Source: Bifidobacterium asteroides DSM 20089 (GTDB lineage: Bacteria > Actinomycetota > Actinomycetes > Actinomycetales > Bifidobacteriaceae). From it: DNA of 64,000 nt. The position numbers and the translations under genes were made by a program. Under the pieces are notes generated by a model. The model made no database searches. It was not told where the DNA came from and saw nothing but the letters and a program-made list of their open reading frames with translations. The stretch spans positions 1 through 64,000 of the forward strand of contig NZ_CP017696.1 of the NCBI RefSeq assembly GCF_002715865.1, given 5' to 3'. Below are positions 45,521-55,142 of the stretch, piece after piece. Within the stretch, counting starts at the first letter, position 1, and every line of letters begins with the position of its first letter.

Positions 45521-48500
45521 ATGAAAGTTGCCCAATTCGCCTGTGTGCTTTTCGACTTGGACGGGGTGCTGGTGCCCACGACCATCCTGCACAAGGCCGC
45601 CTGGAAGGCATTGTTCGATCAGGTCCTGCCCGGGAACGTCCCGGCCTATACGGAGCAGGACTACTACGCTTACGTGGATGGCCGGCCCCGCTATGACGGT
45701 GTCGACGCCCTGCTGCGCAGCAGGGGTATCGAATTGGACTGGGGCAGCCCCAATGACGATCCGCAGCTGGACACCGTCTGCGGATACGGCAATCGCAAGA
45801 ACGTGACCTTTGAGCGGATGCTGAAGCAGAAGGGCATCGATCCCTACCCGGACACAGTGGATCTGCTTCGGCACCTGCGCGCTGACAAGAAACGTCTGGC
45901 TGTGGTATCCAGTTCGCGCAACACGGCCGAAGTCCTCCAGGCTGCTGGAATCGCCGGATACTTCGACACTGTGGTGGACGGCAATCTCAAGGACGAGATG
46001 GGTCTTCAGGGCAAGCCTGCCCCGGATACCTACGCCTATGCGGCCAAGGTGCTGGGCCTGCGCAATGAGGATGCCGTTGTGGTCGAGGACGCCCTCTCTG
46101 GCGTGGCCGCGGGTCACGCGGGCAGGTTCGGACTGGTCGTGGGCGTAAACAGGGGCGCCGGCCGCGAGCAGCTGCTCAAGGCGGGTGCGGACCTGGTGGT
46201 GGATCAGTTGATCGAGCTGATCGACGACGATGCCAGCGAGCGTGGGCAGGGGGAAGACCCCAGTCTGGATGAGGATCGCTTCCCTGTGGAGGAGTGGGGG
46301 CTCAGCGAGGTCGGTCGGCCTGATGCGGTCAGTGCCACAGTCTTCTCGGTCACCAACGGCTCCGTCGGTGTCAGGGGCGAAGGCGGCGGGGAGCGGTGCC
46401 TGGGCAACGGCACCTTCCTGAGCGGTTTCCATGACACCTTCCGGATAGCCCATCCCGAAAGCGCCTACGGATATGCCAAGGTTGGCCAGCTGATTCAGGG
46501 AGTGCCCGACGCTTCGGATTTCACCCTCAAGGTGGAGGGGTTGCCCTTGGGTCGACCGGAGAAGACCACTCAGCGTCTGGACTTCCGAACCGGAATCGCG
46601 ACCACCGCCAATCTGTATGATCTGGGCCATGGCATCCATCTGAAGACCGTGCTCACCCGCATGGTCTGCCTCTATGACCGCAGCCTGACCGTTTGCACGC
46701 TGACTGTTGAGTCACCCGACCGGGACATGGCTGTGGTGGTCGAGGGGCCGGTCAACGCCGACAACCCCCGACATGTCAATTCCAGCGACCCCCGCAAGTC
46801 GACCTTTGTGGACGGCTGTGGAATTCACGAGGTGCTGGACAATGCGGTCTACGGTGAGCTGAGTGCGGATTGCAGGGTCTTTCGTTGCAATAATTCACGG
46901 CTCAGTCTGGCCCTGGGCGTCCGGCAGTTCAGGGACGGCCGACCTGTCGAGGGATCCGGCTGGCGTATGGATGTGCCCAAGGGCGGTTCCACCCGTCTGG
47001 TCCGTTACGCTGTCTACCGCAGCCACCCCATTCTTCCGGCTGGTACCAGCGGCAACGGTCTGGTCGTGCAGACCCGGGGCGAGGGGACCAGGAATCTGGT
47101 CGAGGACTGCCGTGATCGGTTGGAGGAGGTCAGCACCCTCTCTCTGGATGAGCTGGAGCATCGCCAACGGGAATGGCTGGATCGGTTCTGGGAGCGGCAG
47201 GATATCCGCATCCAGGCCGATGATGGCGGTCGTACCCAGCAAATGGTGCGCTGGGAACTTTTCCAGTTGGCCCAGTCCACGGCCCAGATCGAGAACGGTG
47301 TGGGCGCCAAGGGTCTGAGCGGATCCGGCTACAGCGGCCACTACTTCTGGGACACCGAGATCTACATCCTCCCCTTCCTGATCTATTCGGCGCCTGCTCG
47401 GGCAAGAGCCGTCCTCCACTACCGCTACCTGATGCTGCCAGCCGCCAGGCGCAGGGCCTGCGCGCTCAACCTGAACGGCGCCCTCTTCCCATGGAGGACC
47501 ATCGATGGCGAGGAGGCCTCCGCCTACTTCCCTACGGGCACGGCCCAATACCATATCGATGCCGACATCGCCTACGCGGTGGCCCAGTATGTGCAGGTCA
47601 CCGGCGATGAAGACTTCCTGCAGGCCGAGGGCATCGACATCCTGGTTGAGACGGCCCGTCTCTGGATGAGTCTGGGGCGTTACAAGGAGGACGGCCGTTT
47701 TCACATCCACTGTGTGACCGGTCCTGACGAATACACGGTCCTGGTTGACGACAACCTCTACACCAATCAGATGGCCCGGTTCAACCTTCTGGCTGCTTAC
47801 AAGGCCTACCAGCACCTGCGCGAGAAGCACTCCGACCTGATTGGCGCCATCCGTGAAAGGCTGCACTTCGACGACGCTGAGACCGACACGTGGTCTCGTG
47901 CGGCTGAGGCCATGTTCGTCCCCTTCGCCGATCAGGAGGGGGTCCATGCCCAGGATGCCCAGTTCATGCAACGCCCCCGCTGGCACTTCGACCAGTTCAC
48001 GGCCAGGCCCCTGCTGCTGCACTACCATCCGCTGGTCATTTACCGGCACAAGGTGCTCAAGCAGACCGACGTGGTCATGGCCCTCTACCTGCTCAGCTCC
48101 TGGTTCACCCCGGAACAGAAGCTGGCTGACTTCGACTACTACGATCCGCTGACCACCGGGGATTCGACCCTGTCTGCAGCCTCCCAGTCCATCCTCGCCG
48201 CCGAGGTGGGGCATGATCAGCTGGCCATGCAGTACTTCCGTCGGTCCTTGTTCACGGACGTGGACGACCTGCATGCCAATACGACCGATGGCATCCACCT
48301 GGCCGCCTGCGGAGGCGTCTGGTCCAGCCTGGTCTGTGGTTTTGGAGGCCTGCGCGACACCGGTGGTACTGCGCTGAGCATTAATCCCCGCCTGCCTTCT
48401 TCTTGGCGCTCGCTGACCTACGAGCTGGAGGTGCGGGGCACCAGGTTCCAGGTTGCTGTAACGACAGACGGTGTCGATCTGAAGCGCTTGTCAGGACCGG

Positions 48501-48541
48501 AGCTGGACCTTCTGGTTCAGGGGCATCCCCGCCATATATGA
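45521..48541 (+). CDS. Fused beta-phosphoglucomutase (HAD) and GH65 disaccharide phosphorylase
   Basis: 1006 residues in two parts. Residues about 1-230 are a HAD mutase: nucleophile motif VLFDLDGVLVP, VVSSSRNTAEV, KPAPDTYAYAAKVLGL and VEDALSGVAAG. Residues about 250-1000 are a GH65 phosphorylase with NGSVGVRGEGG, the catalytic glutamate in CVTGPDEYTVLVDDN, the helical barrel, and the phosphate-loop region TGGTALSINPRLPSSW. GH65 splits alpha-glucosides (trehalose, maltose, kojibiose) with phosphate to beta-glucose 1-phosphate, which the HAD part would convert to glucose 6-phosphate. The fusion lets both steps occur in one cytoplasmic protein. The exact linkage specificity is not readable. Confidence 0.9.
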   Translation: MKVAQFACVLFDLDGVLVPTTILHKAAWKALFDQVLPGNVPAYTEQDYYAYVDGRPRYDGVDALLRSRGIELDWGSPNDDPQLDTVCGYGNRKNVTFERMLKQKGIDPYPDTVDLLRHLRADKKRLAVVSSSRNTAEVLQAAGIAGYFDTVVDGNLKDEMGLQGKPAPDTYAYAAKVLGLRNEDAVVVEDALSGVAAGHAGRFGLVVGVNRGAGREQLLKAGADLVVDQLIELIDDDASERGQGEDPSLDEDRFPVEEWGLSEVGRPDAVSATVFSVTNGSVGVRGEGGGERCLGNGTFLSGFHDTFRIAHPESAYGYAKVGQLIQGVPDASDFTLKVEGLPLGRPEKTTQRLDFRTGIATTANLYDLGHGIHLKTVLTRMVCLYDRSLTVCTLTVESPDRDMAVVVEGPVNADNPRHVNSSDPRKSTFVDGCGIHEVLDNAVYGELSADCRVFRCNNSRLSLALGVRQFRDGRPVEGSGWRMDVPKGGSTRLVRYAVYRSHPILPAGTSGNGLVVQTRGEGTRNLVEDCRDRLEEVSTLSLDELEHRQREWLDRFWERQDIRIQADDGGRTQQMVRWELFQLAQSTAQIENGVGAKGLSGSGYSGHYFWDTEIYILPFLIYSAPARARAVLHYRYLMLPAARRRACALNLNGALFPWRTIDGEEASAYFPTGTAQYHIDADIAYAVAQYVQVTGDEDFLQAEGIDILVETARLWMSLGRYKEDGRFHIHCVTGPDEYTVLVDDNLYTNQMARFNLLAAYKAYQHLREKHSDLIGAIRERLHFDDAETDTWSRAAEAMFVPFADQEGVHAQDAQFMQRPRWHFDQFTARPLLLHYHPLVIYRHKVLKQTDVVMALYLLSSWFTPEQKLADFDYYDPLTTGDSTLSAASQSILAAEVGHDQLAMQYFRRSLFTDVDDLHANTTDGIHLAACGGVWSSLVCGFGGLRDTGGTALSINPRLPSSWRSLTYELEVRGTRFQVAVTTDGVDLKRLSGPELDLLVQGHPRHI

Positions 48542-48545
48542 CCTA

Positions 48546-48577
48546 CGGATTCCGGGCTTAGACACGCCCGGAATCCG
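48546..48577 (+). terminator. Hairpin after the GH65 gene
   Basis: CGGATTCCGGGC (48546-48557) pairs perfectly with GCCCGGAATCCG (48566-48577), 8-base loop, five bases after the stop. It is followed by GGGTTGC rather than a T-run. Confidence 0.7.
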
Positions 48578-48767
48578 GGGTTGCATCTGCTTCGGGCTCC
48601 AATAAAATAGGCAACGCTTGACGAATCCAGGGCGGACATGCGCGGCGTTGCAGAGGCGGGGAACATAGCCGGGCGTCATCATCGGTCAGTCACTCTCCCG
48701 GACGGTCACGGCAATGAGAAGAGACCAGATCAGAGAAGTTCAACAGGGAACGTGAGGGTGTCCTCCA

Positions 48768-50606
48768 ATGTATGTCGATTCTGCGAAGAATCAGCACAGC
48801 AACAACCTTCGATGGATTCTCCCCTACTGCAGGCCGGACGCCGGTAGAATAGCCGCCGCCCTCCTGCTCTTTGCGGGGGATAAGGTCCTGGTCATGCTTA
48901 TGCCCATTTTGGCGGGCATGATCGTGGATCAGGTCATCGGCCAGGGGCACGAGGACCGGCTGCCCAGGCTTTGTTTCGCCATGATAGCCGTCACCCTAGG
49001 GCGCAGCGTCTGCCGCTACGGCTATCAGATGTTCATGGAGCGTTTCGGTCAGAACACCATCTATCGACTGGTCAGCGACGAGTACGAGAAGCTCCACGAC
49101 ATGGACTTCACCTACTTCAATCACACCCGCAATGGCGACATCATGAGCCGGATGACCTCGGACACCGATGCCATCCGCCACTTCGTCTCCTGGGTCTCCT
49201 ACAACATCCTGGATGCCGTCTGCCTCTTCGCCGGCTCCTTGGCCGTCATGTTCACCATCGAATGGCGGCTGGCCCTGGCCCTGCTGGCCGTGACGCCGTT
49301 CCTCTTCTACTTCACCTGGCAGCTTTCCAAGCACGCCCACCCGCTCTTCTATGCCATCCGCAACTCCCTGGCATCCCTTAATTCCATGGTCGAAGAGAAC
49401 ATCGAGGGCAACCGGGTGGTCAAGGCCTTCGTCCGCGAGCCCTATGAGACCGAGAAGTTCGATCGGCATAACGATGACTATATGCAGCGCAACATGGACT
49501 CCGCCCGCAACAGCCGCACCTATATGCCCTGGCTGGACGGCTGCTCCTACATGCTCCAGCTGATTACCCTGATTCTGGGTGGCTGGTTGGTCATCCGTCA
49601 GCAGATGACCCTGGGTGCCCTGGTCTCCTTCAACAGCTTCCTGTGGATGATTGACGGCCCGGTGCGCCAGTCCGGCTGGCTGATCAACGATGTGGAGCGT
49701 TTCAACGCCTCCTGTGTCAAGATCCGTCGGCTGCTGACGGCCGAGCCCAGGATCGTCGAGCGCAAGAACGCCCAGGCCGGCGTGGTCCAGGCGGCCACGG
49801 TCCGCGCCAAGGTCAACGGCGAGCAGACCGGTGACCCGGTCAGGATTCGCGGTGACATCCGCTTCGACCATGTCAGCTTCGCCTTCCCTGACGACCCGGA
49901 GACCCCCATCCTCAAGGACATCGACTTCCACGTGGCGGCCGGCACCCGGCTGGGCATACTGGGGGAGACCGGATCGGGCAAGTCCACCCTGGTCAGCCTG
50001 GTGGCCCGCTTCTACGACCCCACCGTGGGCCATGTGCTCATCGATGGAATCGACGCCAGGCAGTGGCCCTTGGACCTGCTGCGGCGGCAGGTCAACATCG
50101 TGGCACAGGACACCTTCCTCTTCTCGGACACCATCGGCGACAACATCGCCTTCGGAGCCCACCGCGACGACGAGCAGTACGTCAGGACCATGGCCTCCAT
50201 GGCCGGCGCCGACTCATTCATCAACCGGATGCCCGAGGGCTATGACACCGTGGTGGGCGAGCGCGGGGTTGGCCTGTCGGGTGGCCAGAAGCAACGGCTC
50301 AGCCTGGCACGGGCCCTGGCTGACGACCCGGCTATCCTGATAATGGACGACACCACATCGGCCGTCGACATGGAGACCGAGGCCACCATCCAGCGGCATC
50401 TGCAGGAGATGGAGGGCACCAGGACCATGGTCACCATCGCCCACAGGATCTCCTCCATCAAGGATTCCGACCTGATCCTGGTCCTGGACCACGGCAGGAT
50501 CGTGGAACGCGGATCCCATGAGGATCTGGTCCACGCCCACGGCCGCTACTACCGGATATACCGCAAGCAGTTGGGGCTGCAATCCGGACAGTCGGCAGGA
50601 TTCTGA
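48768..50606 (+). CDS. ABC exporter half-transporter A (degenerate catalytic site)
   Basis: 612 residues: six-helix exporter domain (1-330), then an ATPase domain with Walker A LGETGSGKSTL, Q loop, signature LSGGQKQR and Walker B ILIMDDTTSAVD. The residue after the Walker B Asp, normally the catalytic Glu, is Asp, as in the degenerate half of heterodimeric exporters. The start ATG 48768 follows GAGGGTG. The next gene begins 30 bases later and supplies the matching half. Substrates of such pairs are drugs, lipids or peptides; no clue is given here. Confidence 0.92.
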   Translation: MYVDSAKNQHSNNLRWILPYCRPDAGRIAAALLLFAGDKVLVMLMPILAGMIVDQVIGQGHEDRLPRLCFAMIAVTLGRSVCRYGYQMFMERFGQNTIYRLVSDEYEKLHDMDFTYFNHTRNGDIMSRMTSDTDAIRHFVSWVSYNILDAVCLFAGSLAVMFTIEWRLALALLAVTPFLFYFTWQLSKHAHPLFYAIRNSLASLNSMVEENIEGNRVVKAFVREPYETEKFDRHNDDYMQRNMDSARNSRTYMPWLDGCSYMLQLITLILGGWLVIRQQMTLGALVSFNSFLWMIDGPVRQSGWLINDVERFNASCVKIRRLLTAEPRIVERKNAQAGVVQAATVRAKVNGEQTGDPVRIRGDIRFDHVSFAFPDDPETPILKDIDFHVAAGTRLGILGETGSGKSTLVSLVARFYDPTVGHVLIDGIDARQWPLDLLRRQVNIVAQDTFLFSDTIGDNIAFGAHRDDEQYVRTMASMAGADSFINRMPEGYDTVVGERGVGLSGGQKQRLSLARALADDPAILIMDDTTSAVDMETEATIQRHLQEMEGTRTMVTIAHRISSIKDSDLILVLDHGRIVERGSHEDLVHAHGRYYRIYRKQLGLQSGQSAGF

Positions 50607-50635
50607 CACATCAGCAGGTTTGACAAGGTGAGACG

Positions 50636-52543
50636 ATGAAGCAGCAAGAGCAACGTTCGGCTGGCACCGCTCGCAGGAACACCTTCCGCGAGGACGAGGA
50701 CCTGGAAGAGCAGATCGATTTCGGTGACATCAAGCGCATAGGGGCCTATCTCAAGCCCTACCTGCGCCAGGGGGTGATCATCCTGGCGGCGGTCCTGTCC
50801 ATGAGTGTCATCGCCGTGGCCATTCCCTACATGACCAAGACCATGATCGACACGGTCATCCCCTCCAAGGACCCGGTCCGGCTCTTCGCCCTGGGCGCGG
50901 TCTTCCTGCTGGCAATCGTGGTCTACGAGCTTCTCCTGCGCTACCGGACCGTGGCCATCACCCAGGTGGGCCAGCTCATGCTCAAGGACATGCGCAGGGA
51001 CCTCTTCACCCACATCCAGACCCTGCCCTTCTCCTACTTCGACTCCCGGCCCCACGGCAAGATCCTGATCCGGGTGGTCAACTATGTCAACACCCTCTCG
51101 GATACCCTGAGCTCGGGTCTGATCAACGTCATTGCGGACATCTTCACCTTCCTGCTGACCCTGGTGGTCATGTTCGTCATCGACTGGAGGCTGACCCTCT
51201 GGTCCCTGGTCCTCATGCCTCTGCTGGTGCTCTACGTGCTGGTCCTCCAGCGCTTCCAGCGGCGGGCCTTCCAGCGTCTGTCCAACAAGCAGAGCAATCT
51301 GAACGCCTACATCCATGAGTCCATCGCGGGGGTCAAGACCACGCAGACCTTCGTCAGGGAGCGCGAGCAGTTCCGCACTTTCCAGGAGCAGCAGGGCCAG
51401 GTTCGCAGCGCCTGGATGCGGGCCGTGCACATCCAGTACCTGATGTGGCCAGGAGTGCAGAACATCTCCACCATCACCATCGCACTGATCTACTATCTGG
51501 GGGTCACCGGCCTGGGTGGTGTGCAGGTGACCACGGGCATGCTGATCGCTTTCGTCGGCTATGCCAACAACTTCTGGAACCCCATCATCAACATCGGCAA
51601 CTTCTACAACCAGCTGATCACCTGCTCGGCCTACCTGGAGCGCATCTTCGAGACCTTGGACGTCCACCCCGAGATCGAGGACCGCCCCGGGGCCAGAGAG
51701 CTGCCACCGATCAAGGGCAGGGTGGACTTCAACGACGTGGTCTTCAAGTACGAGCCCGGAGGCCGCAACATCCTCAACCTGGTGGACTTCCATGTGCCGG
51801 CAGGCAGCACGGTCGCCCTGGTAGGGCCCACGGGCGCCGGCAAGACCACCATCGTCAACCTTCTCTCGCGCTTCTACGACGTGACCGAGGGCAGCGTCTG
51901 CGTGGACGGGCATGACGTGCGCGACGTGACCCTGGCATCCCTGCGGCGGCAGATGGGGGTCATGCTTCAGGATACCTTCATCTTCACCGGCAACGTGCGC
52001 GAGAACATCCGTTACGGCCGCCTGGATGCGACCGACCAGCAAATCGAGGAGGCCGCCAAGGCCGTCCATGCCCACGAGTTCATCATGGAGCTGCCCGACG
52101 GCTACGATACCAAGGTCGAGGAGCGCGGATCCACCCTCTCCGCCGGTCAGCGGCAGTTGATCGCCTTTGCCAGGGTCCTGCTGGCCGACCCCCGCATCCT
52201 GATCCTGGACGAGGCGACCAGCAGCATCGACACCCGCACGGAGGAGGCCCTCCAGGCCGGACTGGCGCACCTGCTCAAGGGGCGGACCTCCTTCGTCATC
52301 GCCCACCGGCTGTCCACCATCGAGAATGCGGACCAGATCTTCTATATCGATCACGGGCAGATTGTGGAGCACGGCACCCATCAGGAGCTCCTGGACAAGA
52401 GGGGCGCCTACTATCGGCTGCACGAGTCCCAGTACGCCATGATCCGCACAGCCAACGGCGACCAGGCGCAATCGGCACAGCCTGGCGATGATGCAGGACA
52501 GGATAACCAGGTTCGACAGGATTCGGCTGTCTCTGCCCAATAG
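50636..52543 (+). CDS. ABC exporter half-transporter B
   Basis: 635 residues. A charged N-terminus (EDEDLEEQIDFGDIKRIGAY) precedes six helices and an ATPase domain with Walker A VGPTGAGKTTI, an altered signature LSAGQRQL and a canonical Walker B ILILDEATSSID. In the dimer its altered signature faces the Asp-type site of the partner, so one site is degenerate and one active, the known asymmetric design. A Gln/Asp/Ala-rich tail ends the protein. It is co-transcribed with the gene before it. Confidence 0.92.
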   Translation: MKQQEQRSAGTARRNTFREDEDLEEQIDFGDIKRIGAYLKPYLRQGVIILAAVLSMSVIAVAIPYMTKTMIDTVIPSKDPVRLFALGAVFLLAIVVYELLLRYRTVAITQVGQLMLKDMRRDLFTHIQTLPFSYFDSRPHGKILIRVVNYVNTLSDTLSSGLINVIADIFTFLLTLVVMFVIDWRLTLWSLVLMPLLVLYVLVLQRFQRRAFQRLSNKQSNLNAYIHESIAGVKTTQTFVREREQFRTFQEQQGQVRSAWMRAVHIQYLMWPGVQNISTITIALIYYLGVTGLGGVQVTTGMLIAFVGYANNFWNPIINIGNFYNQLITCSAYLERIFETLDVHPEIEDRPGARELPPIKGRVDFNDVVFKYEPGGRNILNLVDFHVPAGSTVALVGPTGAGKTTIVNLLSRFYDVTEGSVCVDGHDVRDVTLASLRRQMGVMLQDTFIFTGNVRENIRYGRLDATDQQIEEAAKAVHAHEFIMELPDGYDTKVEERGSTLSAGQRQLIAFARVLLADPRILILDEATSSIDTRTEEALQAGLAHLLKGRTSFVIAHRLSTIENADQIFYIDHGQIVEHGTHQELLDKRGAYYRLHESQYAMIRTANGDQAQSAQPGDDAGQDNQVRQDSAVSAQ

Positions 52544-52584
52544 CAGGCTGACCTATGTGTTGGTTCTGGTCTCTAGCTAGCAGA

Positions 52585-52600
52585 ATTACATCGTTATAAA
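52585..52600. promoter_or_regulatory. Weak candidate LacI operator before the GH43-GH27 pair
   Basis: ATTACATCGTTATAAA shares 11 of 16 positions with TTTCTAACGTTAGAAA, with the central CG at 52592-52593. It lies 58 bases before the GH43 start. Confidence 0.4.
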
Positions 52601-52657
52601 ATCAGTAGCGACAAGTCAAAGCCGACAGGATCGGCAGCCAGGGCAAAGGAGCAGACC

Positions 52658-53725
52658 TTGAGCAATACGGTTCATAAGGACGTCGAAGGAGCCGACCCCT
52701 ACGGGTATCTGATGGTGCACTTCATCGAAGACCCCCAGGGGTATGCCGAGCGCCTCTACTTCGACCTGTCCCGGGGTGACGACCCTCTGAAGTGGGATCC
52801 GCTGTACGGGGGCAGGCCGTTGCTGACCTCGAACCTGGGCACCACCGGTCTGCGGGATCCCTACATGGTGCGTGACCCGCGCAACGGCCGGATCTATGTC
52901 ATGGCCACCGATCTGCGGGTGTTCGGCGGCGATCAGTCGCAGGGTAGCGGTTGGGAGCACTGGTCCCGCCATGGCAGCACCAAGCTGATGATCTGGTCCA
53001 CTGACGACCTGATCCATTGGTCAGGTCCCTGGCCCTTGGATGTGTCCTTGCAGCAGGACGGCAGCAGGGTCCCGCTGGGCATGGCCTGGGCGCCGGAGTG
53101 CCTATGGGTGCCCGACTATGAGGGACCGGGACAGGGGGCCTTCGTCCTCTACTGGTCATCCAAACTCTTTGACCGGGATGATCTTGACCATGCCGACCCC
53201 TCGGCCTACGACCGGGTGCTCTGGGGGTCGACCACCGACTTCACCCAGGAGCATTTCCGCTATGGCGGGGTCCTCATCGATACCGGCCGCAATGCCATCG
53301 ACACCACCATGGTCCAGCGTCCTCTGCCTGGGGGCGGCCTGCGCACCTACCGTGCCACCAAGGACAACGGCTTTGGACGGGGCATCTGGCTGGACAGCAC
53401 CGACGATCCTCGATGGTGGCTGCCACAGGCCCGGTGGACCACCATCCAGGAGCGAATCGGCGCCGGCTGGTGCGCCGATGGCAACCCCTCGGGTGTAGAG
53501 GGTCCCGCCCTCTATGCCGACCATGCCTGTAACCGTTGGTATCTGCTTGTGGATGTGATTCCCTCAGTGGGTTACAGGCCCATGGTCAGCGATGATCCGG
53601 ACACCGGGTTCGACTATGCCCGGGAACAGGACTTCCACCTGTGTCCCCATACCAAGCACGGCGGAGTCCTGTCCCTGACCCGGCAGGAATACGAGCGTCT
53701 GCGCCCACTGGCGCAGCAGGACTGA
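52658..53725 (+). CDS. GH43-like intracellular arabinosidase/xylosidase
   Basis: 355 residues beginning at TTG 52658, six bases after AAAGGAG. Five-bladed-propeller features are LRDPYMVRDPRNGRIYVMAT (probable catalytic base Asp), WAPECLWVPDYEG, NAIDTTMVQRPL (second Asp) and VEGPALYADH (probable acid Glu). No export signal, hence cytoplasmic. It is followed 28 bases later by the GH27 gene, so the two should work on the same imported oligosaccharide. Whether it prefers arabinose or xylose cannot be told from sequence. Confidence 0.8.
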   Translation: MSNTVHKDVEGADPYGYLMVHFIEDPQGYAERLYFDLSRGDDPLKWDPLYGGRPLLTSNLGTTGLRDPYMVRDPRNGRIYVMATDLRVFGGDQSQGSGWEHWSRHGSTKLMIWSTDDLIHWSGPWPLDVSLQQDGSRVPLGMAWAPECLWVPDYEGPGQGAFVLYWSSKLFDRDDLDHADPSAYDRVLWGSTTDFTQEHFRYGGVLIDTGRNAIDTTMVQRPLPGGGLRTYRATKDNGFGRGIWLDSTDDPRWWLPQARWTTIQERIGAGWCADGNPSGVEGPALYADHACNRWYLLVDVIPSVGYRPMVSDDPDTGFDYAREQDFHLCPHTKHGGVLSLTRQEYERLRPLAQQD

Positions 53726-53753
53726 AACAAAAGGACTGAGAAAGGAACAAGAC

Positions 53754-55136
53754 ATGGACAAGGCCTGGAGACCACCTATGGGGTGGAATAGCTGGGACAG
53801 CTACGGGACCACCGTCACTGAGCAGGAGGTGCTGGACAACGCGCAGGTCATGCGCGATAGGTTGCTTCCGGTGGGCTGGGATACGGTTGTCATAGACATC
53901 GCCTGGTACGACCCGACCGCCAGGGCCCATGGCTACAACGCCAAGGCGCCTCTGGTCCTGGATGACTATGGCCGGCAGCTGCCGGATCCGGTCCGGTTCC
54001 CGTCGGCGGCCGACGGCCAGGGGTTTGCCCCTCTGGCCTCTCGAATCCACGATCTGGGGTTGCGCTTCGGCATCCACGTCATGCGGGGCATACCCAGGCT
54101 GGCGGTCGAGCGGAACCTGCCCGTCCTCGGCACCTCTTATACAGCCGCCCAGGTGGCTGACACCACCCATGTCTGTGCCTGGAATCCCGACAACTATGGC
54201 CTGGACCAGTCCCATCCGGGAGCCCAGGCCTGGTATGACGCCCAGGTTGACCAGTTTGCCCGTTGGGGGGTGGACTACCTGAAGGTGGACGATATGCAGG
54301 CCCCTTTCATGGACCGTGAAATCGACGCCTATGCCCGGGCCATCCGCAAGGCCGAGCAGGCCCATGGGCATTCCATGACCCTCTCCCTGTCCCCGGGTAC
54401 CCGGGTGCCCACCACCCACCTTGGTTTCCTCCAGGATCATGCTCAGCTCTGGCGGATCTCGGACGATCTCTGGGATCGTTGGCAGGATCTTTATGCCCAG
54501 TTCGCCCGTCTGGCCCGCTGGGCTCCGCTGCAGAGCACAGGTCACTGGGCCGATGCGGACATGCTGCCCCTGGGGCATATCGGCCTGCGGGCTGAGCGGG
54601 GCGGGGACCGGTCCAGCCTTCTGACAGCCGACGAGCAGCGCACCATGCTGACCTTATGGGCCATGGGGCGTTCGCCGCTGATGGTGGGCGGCGACCTTCC
54701 CAGCAGCGATGAGGCCACCCTGTCCTTGCTGGACAACCCGGTCCTGCGGGAGGTTACCGCCGGCTCGGCCGACAACGGTGAGATCATCCGGGAGCCGGTC
54801 GAGGGCGGGGACGGCCAAGACAAGAAGGTCTTAGGCGAGGAGATCGTCTGGAGGGCTCTGGCCAGCGACTGGGCTGACGGAACCCCCTCGGCCCATGCCG
54901 ACGGGGTCTATGCGGCTGTCTTCTGGACCGGGGATCGCCCCCGGCGGATCAGGACGGCCCTGTCCTCCCTGGTGGGACTGGATAAGGCGGACGGGGCCTG
55001 GACCCCGGTCGATTTGTGGCGGAACCGAACCACCGAGCCTGCCCGGATCAGCCTGGAAGGACAGGGTGTCGATCGGGAGCTGGTGGCTCTTGTGCCCGCA
55101 CACGGCGTGGTCTGGGTGGCGCTGGATCCCCGCTGA
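53754..55136 (+). CDS. GH27-like alpha-galactosidase or beta-L-arabinopyranosidase
   Basis: 460 residues, cytoplasmic. The GH27 start PPMGWNSWDSYG, nucleophile region YLKVDDMQ and the acid/base Asp in RISDDLWDRWQDL are clear. GRSPLMVGGDLPSSDEATLSLL closes the barrel, and a C-terminal beta domain follows. GH27 enzymes remove alpha-galactose or, in some actinobacteria, beta-L-arabinopyranose. Next to GH43 enzymes, arabinogalactan side chains are the plausible target. The gene ends six bases from the convergent lipoprotein GH43 gene. Confidence 0.85.
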   Translation: MDKAWRPPMGWNSWDSYGTTVTEQEVLDNAQVMRDRLLPVGWDTVVIDIAWYDPTARAHGYNAKAPLVLDDYGRQLPDPVRFPSAADGQGFAPLASRIHDLGLRFGIHVMRGIPRLAVERNLPVLGTSYTAAQVADTTHVCAWNPDNYGLDQSHPGAQAWYDAQVDQFARWGVDYLKVDDMQAPFMDREIDAYARAIRKAEQAHGHSMTLSLSPGTRVPTTHLGFLQDHAQLWRISDDLWDRWQDLYAQFARLARWAPLQSTGHWADADMLPLGHIGLRAERGGDRSSLLTADEQRTMLTLWAMGRSPLMVGGDLPSSDEATLSLLDNPVLREVTAGSADNGEIIREPVEGGDGQDKKVLGEEIVWRALASDWADGTPSAHADGVYAAVFWTGDRPRRIRTALSSLVGLDKADGAWTPVDLWRNRTTEPARISLEGQGVDRELVALVPAHGVVWVALDPR

Positions 55137-55142
55137 GACTGC

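Noticed and set aside
50549-52540. 663-codon open frame antisense to ABC half-transporter B
   Set aside because: Composition of a shadow frame; the sense gene has complete Walker and signature motifs.
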